Assembly: GCA_035464115.1 (NCBI GenBank) | Contig: DATHSN010000419.1 | Span: forward strand, 1 to 14,228 | Direction of reading: 5' to 3' | Source of the DNA: DATHSN01 sp035464115 | Lineage (GTDB): Bacteria > Actinomycetota > Acidimicrobiia > Acidimicrobiales > SKKL01 | Length of the DNA: 14,228 bases | Part shown: positions 5,700-11,517 of the stretch, one piece after another | How positions within the stretch are numbered: position 1 is the first letter of the stretch | Layout of the letters: the number at the start of each line of letters is the position of its first letter | Made by a program: the position numbers and the translations under genes | The notes under the pieces: generated by a model | Seen by the model: only the letters and a program-made list of their open reading frames with translations | What the model was told of the DNA's origin: nothing | Databases searched by the model: none

Positions 5700-6473
5700 A
5701 TGGAGACCCTGCAGGTCGCCCACCACGCGGGCGTCACCACCATCACGCTCGACCGCCCCCACCGCAGGAACGCCATCGACGCCCAGATGTGGGACGAGCT
5801 GCGGGCGACCCTGGCCGGTGTCGCCCACGACGGCGACGTGCGGTGCGTGGTGGTCACCGGTGCCGGCGGCGCGTTCTGCTCGGGCGCCGACCTCACCGGG
5901 CGCGCCGACGGCGAGCGGCCCCACCAGCTGGCGGCCATGCGCGCCATCAACGAGGTGGCCCTGGCGCTGCATCGGCTGCCGCAGCCCACCATCGCCAAGG
6001 TCACCGGCGTGGCGGCCGGCGCAGGGTGCAACCTGGCCCTCGGCTGCGATCTCGTCGTGGCGTCCGACCAGGCCCGCTTCTCGGAGATCTTCGTGCGGCG
6101 CGGCCTCTCGGTCGACTTCGGGGGCACGTGGCTCCTGCCCCGCCTCATCGGGCTGCACCGGGCCAAGGAGCTGGCGTTCTTCGGCGACGTCATCGACGCC
6201 GCCGAGGCCGAGCGCCTCGGCCTCGTCAACCGGGTGGTGCCCCACGACGAGGTCGACGCGCTCGTCGACGAGTGGGCGGCGCGGCTGGCGGCCGGGCCTC
6301 CCATCGCGCTGGCGATGACCAAGCGCATGCTCAACCAGTCGTTCGCCGTGGGCCTCGAGGAGGCCCTCGACGCCGAGGGGCTCTCCCAGACGGTCAACTT
6401 CGGCACCGCCGACACGGCCGAGGCGATCCGTGCGTTCTTCGACAAGCGCGAGCCCGAGTTCCGTGGCCGCTGA
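5700..6473 (+). CDS. Enoyl-CoA hydratase/isomerase (crotonase) family protein
   Basis: A 257-aa protein of the crotonase fold, which binds acyl-CoA thioesters. Seen: TITLDRPHRRNAID (14-27), oxyanion-hole segments AFCSGADL (58-65) and GVAAGAGCNLALGCDLVVAS (103-122), then ARFSEIFVRRGLSVDFGGTW (125-144) and AEAERLGLVNRVV (168-180). The two glutamates of classical hydratases are absent: the first position (in GGGCE of the rat enzyme) is N111 and the second (in QPE) is F131. An Asp is present at D139 in the place used by PaaG-type isomerases. It is therefore more likely an isomerase or another crotonase activity than a 2-enoyl-CoA hydratase. It appears leaderless, with TATCGT 7 nt before the ATG and no Shine-Dalgarno. 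Its 3' end overlaps the cytochrome gene by 11 bp. Confidence 0.92.
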   Translation: METLQVAHHAGVTTITLDRPHRRNAIDAQMWDELRATLAGVAHDGDVRCVVVTGAGGAFCSGADLTGRADGERPHQLAAMRAINEVALALHRLPQPTIAKVTGVAAGAGCNLALGCDLVVASDQARFSEIFVRRGLSVDFGGTWLLPRLIGLHRAKELAFFGDVIDAAEAERLGLVNRVVPHDEVDALVDEWAARLAAGPPIALAMTKRMLNQSFAVGLEEALDAEGLSQTVNFGTADTAEAIRAFFDKREPEFRGR

Positions 6474-6831
6474 GCCCCGTCGCCCCCGGGCGCTGGCGAG
6501 GGCGGTCGTCGCCGTGGTCGCGGTGCTCGCCCTCGGGGCCTGCGCGTCGGAGTCGCCGGACGTGCCCACGGGTGCCGACGGCACGGCCGATCCCGAGCTG
6601 GTGCTGGGGCGCGAGATCTACGCGGCCCAGTGCGCCTCGTGCCACGGCGCCGGCGGCGGCGGGGGAGCAGGACCGGCGCTCTCCGACGGCCGGGTCGAGC
6701 GCGCGTATCCCGACCTCGCCGACCAGATCGCCCTCGTCGCCAACGGTCGGGGCGCCATGCCCGCCTTCGGCGAGCGCCTCGACGCCGAGGAGCTCGAGGC
6801 GGTCGTCCGCTACACGCGCGAGGTCCTCTGA
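6463..6831 (+). CDS. Small class I c-type cytochrome, predicted lipoprotein
   Basis: A 122-aa exported mono-haem cytochrome c, probably an electron carrier on the outer face of the membrane. Seen: a basic start (VAAEPRRPRALAR), a hydrophobic stretch (14-25), the lipobox LGAC with lipidated C27, a polar linker (ESPDVPTGADGTADPE), then the haem motif CASCH (57-61) and the axial methionine M99 in GRGAMPAFG. LDAEELEAVVRYTREVL ends the fold, as in cytochrome c6/cbb3-type small domains. The GTG at 6463 is preferred because it gives a standard lipoprotein signal and follows coupling with the preceding gene. A GTG at 6430 would only lengthen the n-region. There is no strong Shine-Dalgarno, so expression probably depends on the crotonase transcript. 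The electron partner is not evident. Confidence 0.85.
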   Translation: MAAEPRRPRALARAVVAVVAVLALGACASESPDVPTGADGTADPELVLGREIYAAQCASCHGAGGGGGAGPALSDGRVERAYPDLADQIALVANGRGAMPAFGERLDAEELEAVVRYTREVL

Positions 6832-6895
6832 CGCGAGCGGGGCTCTGACGCCGGGGTGCTCTGGACCGAGTCCCTCGCCGATTCGCGGGACCCCT

Positions 6896-6924
6896 TTCGC
6901 AGCGTCACACCCCCGGCGTAGGGT
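6896..6924 (+). promoter_or_regulatory. Promoter of the comM-dprA operon
   Basis: TTCGCA (6896-6901), a 17-nt spacer and TAGGGT (6919-6924) form a good housekeeping-sigma promoter by pattern (four of six matches at -35). The predicted start near 6931 gives a leader of about 42 nt that consists almost entirely of the hairpin described next. The rest of the 141-bp gap after the cytochrome gene holds only a 9-bp direct repeat (CTCTGACGC at 6826-6834 and 6843-6851) and a weak GTCCC/GGGAC stem (6870-6891). Confidence 0.5.
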
Positions 6925-6936
6925 GCGGGGCACCTC

Positions 6937-6967
6937 CCCTCCTCCCTGCTGTCGCGCTCGAGGAGGG
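6937..6967 (+). promoter_or_regulatory. Leader hairpin sequestering the comM Shine-Dalgarno
   Basis: CCCTCCTC (6937-6944) is a perfect complement of GAGGAGGG (6960-6967), with a 15-nt loop. The 3' arm is the Shine-Dalgarno of comM (spacer 5 nt to the GTG at 6973). When folded, the 8-bp stem would hide the ribosome-binding site. This looks like a translational switch, or simply an anti-SD tract that is opened by ribosomes. The pairing is seen directly; regulation is inferred. Confidence 0.45.
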
Positions 6968-6972
6968 TCGAG

Positions 6973-8487
6973 GTGATCGCCTCCGTCCCGTCGGCCACGC
7001 TGCTCGGTGCCACCGGGCACCCCGTGTCGGTCGAGGTCCACGTCTCATCCGGCTTGCCCGGCTTCGCCATCGTCGGCCTGCCCGACACGTCGTGTCGCGA
7101 GGCGCGCGACCGTGTGCGCGCCGCGCTGCTCTCGTCGGGGCTCCGCTGGCCCCAGAAGCGCATCACCGTGAACCTCGCGCCCACGGGCATCCGCAAGGCC
7201 GGCGCCCAGCTCGACCTCGCCATCGCGGTGGCCGTGCTGGTCGCCGACGAGGTGCTCCCACCCAGCGCGGTCGCGGGTCGGGGCTTCCTCGGCGAGCTGG
7301 GTCTCGACGGCTCGGTGCGGCCGGTCGCCGGCACCGTGCCCCTCGTCGACGCCCTCCGGGCCACCGAGGCCGTCGTCGCCGCCCGCAGCGTCGTCGACGC
7401 CGAGCTGGTGGGCCGCCACCGCGTCCGTCCCGTCGCCGACCTGCGCTCGCTCGTCGCGGCGCTCGCCGACCGGGCGCCGTGGCCCACGCCCCCGCGGCCG
7501 GCGCCCCCGCCGCCCGAGCCCCCCGAGCCCGACCTCGCCGAGGTGCGCGGGCAGCCCTTCGCCCGCCGGGCGCTCGAGCTGTCCGCCGCCGGCGGCCACC
7601 ACCTGTTGCTCGTCGGACCTCCGGGTGCGGGCAAGACCATGCTCGCCCGTCGGCTGCCCGGCCTGTTGCCCGACCTCGACCACCGCGCCGCCATGGAGGC
7701 CACCCGCATCCACTCGGCGGCGGGCGTGGGCCTGCCCGCCGGTGGGTTGGTGCGACGCCCTCCGTTCCGGGCGCCGCACCACGGCGCATCACCGGTCGCG
7801 CTCACCGGCGGTGGGTCGGGCACGCTGCGGCCGGGCGAGCTGAGCCTCGCCCACGGCGGCGTGCTGTTCCTCGACGAGCTCGGCGAGTTCGCCGCGGTGG
7901 CGATCGACGCCCTGCGCCAACCCCTCGAAGAGGGGGTCATCCGGGTGAGCCGCGCCGCGGCGTCGGTGGCCCTGCCGGCGCGGGTGCTGCTGGTCGCGGC
8001 CACCAACCCGTGCCCGTGCGGGGCGGCCGGCACGCCGGGGAGCTGTCGCTGCGCCGACGCCGCTCGGGCGCGCTACCTGCGCCGCCTCTCGGGTCCGTTG
8101 CTCGACCGCTTCGACCTGCGCATCGACGTGGCGCTCCCCGAGACCGACGCGCTGCTCGGCGCACCCGACGAGGAGACCACCGCGGTGGTCCGGACCCGGG
8201 TCGAGGCGGCACGGGCGCGCGCCGCCGAGCGGGGTGTCGAGCGCAACGCCGACCTGCCCGCGCACCGCCTCGACGAGCTGGCCCCGCTCGCCCCCGATGC
8301 CAAGGTGCTGCTCGAGTCGGCGCTGCGGGCGGGCCGGCTGAGCGGACGCGGGCTGCACCGCATCCGCCGGCTGGCCCGCACCGCCGCCGACCTCGACGAC
8401 GTCGGCGAGCTGGTGAGCGCCGAGCACGTGGCGTTGGCCCTGCAGCTGCGGGCCGAGCCCGCCGTGCTCATCGGCGACGCAGCATGA
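6973..8487 (+). CDS. comM: YifB/ComM family Mg-chelatase-like AAA+ ATPase
   Basis: ComM-type proteins are hexameric AAA+ helicases that promote branch migration during natural transformation; in organisms without known competence the role of the YifB homologue is less clear. The product is 504 aa, normal for the family. Domains: N-terminal ChlI/Lon-protease-like fold (about 8-165; GLPGFAIVGLPDTSCREARDR), a Pro-rich linker (169-186), the AAA+ core with Walker A GPPGAGKT (215-222), Walker B VLFLDE (297-302), sensor N345 and a CPCG plus CRC cysteine cluster (347-360). The C-terminal Mg-chelatase subdomain has SGRGLHRIRRLARTAADL (457-474). The GTG start has AGGAGGG 5 nt upstream. Its stop overlaps the dprA start (ATGA). 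Translation may be limited by the leader hairpin just upstream. Confidence 0.95.
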   Translation: MIASVPSATLLGATGHPVSVEVHVSSGLPGFAIVGLPDTSCREARDRVRAALLSSGLRWPQKRITVNLAPTGIRKAGAQLDLAIAVAVLVADEVLPPSAVAGRGFLGELGLDGSVRPVAGTVPLVDALRATEAVVAARSVVDAELVGRHRVRPVADLRSLVAALADRAPWPTPPRPAPPPPEPPEPDLAEVRGQPFARRALELSAAGGHHLLLVGPPGAGKTMLARRLPGLLPDLDHRAAMEATRIHSAAGVGLPAGGLVRRPPFRAPHHGASPVALTGGGSGTLRPGELSLAHGGVLFLDELGEFAAVAIDALRQPLEEGVIRVSRAAASVALPARVLLVAATNPCPCGAAGTPGSCRCADAARARYLRRLSGPLLDRFDLRIDVALPETDALLGAPDEETTAVVRTRVEAARARAAERGVERNADLPAHRLDELAPLAPDAKVLLESALRAGRLSGRGLHRIRRLARTAADLDDVGELVSAEHVALALQLRAEPAVLIGDAA

Positions 8488-9707
8488 CCGCCCCCGCCGA
8501 CGAGCTCCCCCCGGCGGCGTTCGCGTTGGCGCTCGCCGAGCTGCCCGCCATGGGCCCGGCGCGCCTGTTGGCGCTGCACCGGGCGTTCGGCCCGGTCGAG
8601 GCGTGGTCGCGGGTCGGCTCCGGACGGGTGCTCGACGCCCCGGCGGTCATGGCGGCGCTGCGGCCCCGCCCGGGGGAGGTGCTCACCGCCTGGGCCACCG
8701 CCGTGCGCCGCGCCGATCCCGCCGCCACCTGGGCCCGCCACGCCGGCGTGGCGGTCGCCACGGTCGACGACCCCACCTACCCGGCCGCGCTCGTCGACGA
8801 CGTCGAGCCGCCAGCCGTCCTCGTGTGGCACGGCGAGCTCGAGGCGCTCGACGGGCCCCGGGTGGCCGTCGTCGGCACTCGCCGGTGCACCCGCACGGGC
8901 CGCGAGGTCGCCGCCGAGCTGGGTCGCGAGCTCGCCGCCGCGGGCATCCGCGTGGTGTCGGGGTTGGCGTCGGGCATCGACGGCGCGGCCCACCGCGGGG
9001 CCCTCGCCGCCGACGGTGCCCCACCCGTGGCCGTCGTCGGGTGCGGGCTCGACGTGCCCTATCCGCACCGACACGCCGCGCTGTGGGCCGAGGTGGCGGC
9101 CCGAGGGCTGGTCGTGTCCGAGGCACCGCTCGGCACCCGGCCCGCCCCCTGGCGCTTCCCGGCCCGCAACCGCATCATCGCCGCCCTCGCCGACGTGGTG
9201 GTCGTCGTGGAGTCGCACGCCGCGGGCGGCTCCATGCACACCGTCGACGAGGCGCTGCGGCGCGACCGCACGGTGCTCGCCGTCCCGGGGTCGGTGCGCA
9301 ACCCCGCGGCGGCGGGCACCAACCGGTTGCTGCACGAGGGCATGGGACCGGCCCGCGACGTGTCCGACGTGCTCATCGCCCTCGGGTCGGCGGGCCCGGC
9401 GCCACCCGGCGCGGCGGCGCCCCGGTCCGGGCGGCCCACCGCAGCGACGCCCGCCGGCGCGACACCCGCCGCCGCGACACCTGCCGCCGCGACGCGCCCG
9501 GGCAGCCGCCGATCGGTGCGCCCGGCGCCGTCGCCCGACGCCAGCCGGGCCCTCGCCGCCATCGGCTGGGACCCGGTCACCATCGATGCGGTGGCCCGCG
9601 ACTCGGGGCTGGCGACGGGGCCGCTCGCCCTCGCGCTCGAGGAGCTCGACGCCGCAGGGTGGGTCCACCGCCAGGGCGGCTACGTAGAGCGTCGGAGTGA
9701 GCATTGA
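8484..9707 (+). CDS. dprA: DNA-processing protein DprA (Smf)
   Basis: DprA binds incoming single-stranded DNA and loads RecA during natural transformation; it is also widespread in bacteria not known to be competent. The product is 407 aa. Domains: an N-terminal helical (SAM-like) region (about 10-75) and the Rossmann-like core (about 90-300) with VAVVGTRRCTRTGRE (127-141), VVSGLASGIDGAAHRGAL (157-174), VGCGLDVPYPHRH (185-197) and FPARNRIIAALADVVVVVES (225-244). A flexible Ala/Pro/Thr linker follows (about 303-350), then a C-terminal winged-helix domain (351-403; YVERR end). The linker contains three and a half 15-bp repeats encoding ATPA(G/A). The ATG overlaps the comM stop by 4 bp, so the two are coupled. 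No own promoter is seen. Confidence 0.95.
   Translation: MTAPADELPPAAFALALAELPAMGPARLLALHRAFGPVEAWSRVGSGRVLDAPAVMAALRPRPGEVLTAWATAVRRADPAATWARHAGVAVATVDDPTYPAALVDDVEPPAVLVWHGELEALDGPRVAVVGTRRCTRTGREVAAELGRELAAAGIRVVSGLASGIDGAAHRGALAADGAPPVAVVGCGLDVPYPHRHAALWAEVAARGLVVSEAPLGTRPAPWRFPARNRIIAALADVVVVVESHAAGGSMHTVDEALRRDRTVLAVPGSVRNPAAAGTNRLLHEGMGPARDVSDVLIALGSAGPAPPGAAAPRSGRPTAATPAGATPAAATPAAATRPGSRRSVRPAPSPDASRALAAIGWDPVTIDAVARDSGLATGPLALALEELDAAGWVHRQGGYVERRSEH
9444..9496 (+). repeat. 15-bp tandem repeat inside dprA (about 3.5 units)
   Basis: Units at 9444-9458, 9459-9473 and 9474-9488 plus a partial at 9489-9496 share the form GCGACNCCNGCCGSC and are in frame, encoding ATPAG, ATPAA, ATPAA and AT. 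It lengthens the linker between the Rossmann core and the winged helix, and is likely to vary in copy number between strains by slippage. Confidence 0.8.
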
Positions 9708-9740
9708 GCGCGTTCATCGACCGGCGGGGGCTCGGACCGG

Positions 9741-9746
9741 TACGGT
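9741..9746 (+). promoter_or_regulatory. -10 box (TACGGT) for a leaderless xerC-whiG transcript
   Basis: TACGGT ends 6 nt before the GTG at 9753, and no Shine-Dalgarno is visible in the 45-bp gap after dprA. The spacing predicts a transcript starting at the GTG itself. No clear -35 is seen. Confidence 0.5.
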
Positions 9747-9752
9747 TGCGGC

Positions 9753-10625
9753 GTGGGGTGGGACTTCGACGCTTTCGAGCGCTCGCTGACGAGCGCGGCA
9801 CCCGCCACCATCAGCGCGTACCGCAGCGACCTCCGCGCCTTCGCCGCGTGGGCCGCGCGCAGCGGTGTCGAGACGCCCACCGAGGTCGACCGCGCGCTGC
9901 TGCGGCGCTACCTCGCGCACCTCACCACCCGGCGCTACGCCCGCCGCACCATCGCCCGCAAGGCGTCGAGCCTGCGGCGCTACTTCGACTGGGCGCGCCG
10001 GCGCGGGGTGGTCCCCGTCGATCCCGCAGCCGGGCTCACCGCGCCCGGTGGCACGGGGCGCCTGCCCCGGGTGCTGCGCGACGACGAGCTGCGGGTGCTG
10101 CTCGACGACCCGGTGGTCGACGACCCGCCGCCGGTGCGCCAGCGCGACGACGCCGTGCTCGAGCTGCTCTACGGCAGCGGCCTGCGGGTCAGCGAGCTCT
10201 GCGGGCTGCGGCGGGCCGACGTCGATCTCGATGCGCGGGCCCTCACGGTGTGGGGCAAGGGGGGCACCCAGCGCCGGGTGCCCATCGGCGAGCCCGGGGC
10301 CGCCGCCCTCGCGGCCTGGCTGCACGAGGGACGACCCCAGCTGGCCACGCCCGACTCGCCCTCCGACGCGGTGTTCCTCGGGCGCCGGGGCGGCCCGCTC
10401 GGGCCGCGCGACGTCCGGCGCCTGCTCGACCGACGGGCCCCGGCCCCCACCCATCCCCACGCGCTGCGCCACACCTTCGCCACCCACCTGCTCGACGGCG
10501 GCGCCGACCTGCGGGCGGTGCAGGAGCTGCTCGGCCACGCCGATGTCGGCACCACCCAGATCTACACCCACGTCAGCACCGAGCGGCTCCAGCGGGTGCA
10601 CCGGACCACCCACCCGCGAGGATGA
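9753..10625 (+). CDS. xerC: Tyrosine recombinase XerC
   Basis: Site-specific recombinase that, with XerD, resolves chromosome dimers at dif. The product is 290 aa, close to E. coli XerC in length. Seen: the N-terminal core-binding domain with SAYRSDLRAFAAWA (21-34) and RTIARKASSLRRYFDWARR (65-83), and the catalytic domain with the complete active site R145 (SGLRVSEL), K169 (WGKGGTQRRVP), H236 and R239 (HPHALRHTFATH), H262 (LLGHADVGTTQ) and nucleophile Y271 (IYTHVS). The residue spacing and chromosomal context (between dprA and whiG) argue for the housekeeping enzyme rather than a phage integrase. The GTG start is supported by the leaderless -10 box. The stop overlaps the sigma-factor start (ATGA), so the two genes are translationally coupled. 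Confidence 0.92.
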   Translation: MGWDFDAFERSLTSAAPATISAYRSDLRAFAAWAARSGVETPTEVDRALLRRYLAHLTTRRYARRTIARKASSLRRYFDWARRRGVVPVDPAAGLTAPGGTGRLPRVLRDDELRVLLDDPVVDDPPPVRQRDDAVLELLYGSGLRVSELCGLRRADVDLDARALTVWGKGGTQRRVPIGEPGAAALAAWLHEGRPQLATPDSPSDAVFLGRRGGPLGPRDVRRLLDRRAPAPTHPHALRHTFATHLLDGGADLRAVQELLGHADVGTTQIYTHVSTERLQRVHRTTHPRG

Positions 10626-11428
10626 GCACCGTGTCCGACCACGACGGCGACGAGCGCAGCCCCGATGAGGTCGCCGAGCTGTGGGCCGCCTACAAGGCCA
10701 ACGGTCGCCGCCACGACCGCGACGCGCTCATCCTGCACTACTCGGCCCTCGTGAAGTTCGTGGCCGGGCGCATGGCGGTGGGCCTGCCGCAGAACGTCGA
10801 GCAGGCCGACCTGGTGAGCTACGGGATCTTCGGGCTCATCGACGCCATCGACAAGTTCGAGCCCGAGCGGGGCTACAAGTTCGAGACCTACGCCATCGCC
10901 CGGGTGAAGGGCGCCATCCTCGACGAGCTCCGCTCGATCGACTGGGTGCCCCGATCGGTGCGGGCCAAGGCCCGCAGCGTCGAGCGCGCCTACGCCAAGC
11001 TCGAGGCCACCTTGCACCGCACCCCCACCGACGACGAGCTGGCCGCCGAGCTCGACCTCACCGAGCAGCAGCTGCAGACGATGCTGAACCAGATCTCGTT
11101 CGTGGGCCTGGCCGCCCTCGACGAGGTGCTGGCGCTCGGCGGCGACCGCGGCGAGTCGGTCACGCTCGGCGACACCATCGCCGACAAGCGCGAGGGCCCC
11201 GTCGACGCGTACGAGGTCGAGGAGATGCGTCGCCTGCTCGTCGAGGCCATCAACCGCTCGCCCGAGCGCGAGAAGATCGTCCTCACCCTCTACTACTACG
11301 AGGGCCTCACCCTGGCCGAGATCGGCGAGGTGCTCGGCGTCACCGAGAGCCGGGTCTGCCAGATCCACACCAAGGCCGTGCTGCAGCTGCGATCGCGGCT
11401 GTCCACCGACAGCCGCGAGACCGCCTGA
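10622..11428 (+). CDS. whiG: RNA polymerase sigma factor of the FliA/WhiG family
   Basis: A sigma-70-type factor lacking region 1. The 268-aa product has region 2 with DLVSYGIFGLIDAIDKFEPE (63-82) and FETYAIARVKGAILDELR (87-104), the DWVPRSVR (107-114) hallmark of the FliA/WhiG group, region 3 (RTPTDDELAAELDLTEQQL, 133-151), and region 4 with SPEREKIVLTLYYYEGLT (213-230) and the helix-turn-helix LAEIGEVLGVTESRVCQIHTK (231-251). In Streptomyces the orthologue at this place, WhiG, starts spore formation; in other bacteria the family drives flagellar genes. Which applies here cannot be told from this window. The ATG overlaps the xerC stop, so it probably depends on the xerC promoter. A partner anti-sigma factor is not seen nearby. 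Confidence 0.93.
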   Translation: MSTVSDHDGDERSPDEVAELWAAYKANGRRHDRDALILHYSALVKFVAGRMAVGLPQNVEQADLVSYGIFGLIDAIDKFEPERGYKFETYAIARVKGAILDELRSIDWVPRSVRAKARSVERAYAKLEATLHRTPTDDELAAELDLTEQQLQTMLNQISFVGLAALDEVLALGGDRGESVTLGDTIADKREGPVDAYEVEEMRRLLVEAINRSPEREKIVLTLYYYEGLTLAEIGEVLGVTESRVCQIHTKAVLQLRSRLSTDSRETA

Positions 11429-11517
11429 TCCCGTAGCACCCGTCGGGGCTCGGCCCCCGCCGTCGATCCCCGCGCCACCCGCCTTCCCCGGGTCAGCCCT
11501 CCGTCCCGGGAGGCCTC

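Noticed and set aside
9444..9496. Tandem repeat as a CRISPR-like array
   Set aside because: Units are 15 bp, contiguous, without spacers, and in frame within dprA.
8073..9704. Minus-strand open frame of 543 codons opposite comM and dprA
   Set aside because: Product is Arg/Gly/Ala-rich without domains; the opposite strand encodes conserved ComM and DprA motifs throughout. High GC creates such open antisense frames.
9753..10625. Tyrosine recombinase as a phage or element integrase
   Set aside because: Length, motif spacing and the conserved place between dprA and whiG fit housekeeping XerC; no attachment-site repeats or phage genes are nearby.
11429..11517. CGGGG/CCCCG (11444-11459) as terminator between whiG and the LytM-hydrolase gene
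   Set aside because: Only 5 bp, no U tract, and such stems arise by chance at this GC content; read-through to the next gene is as likely.
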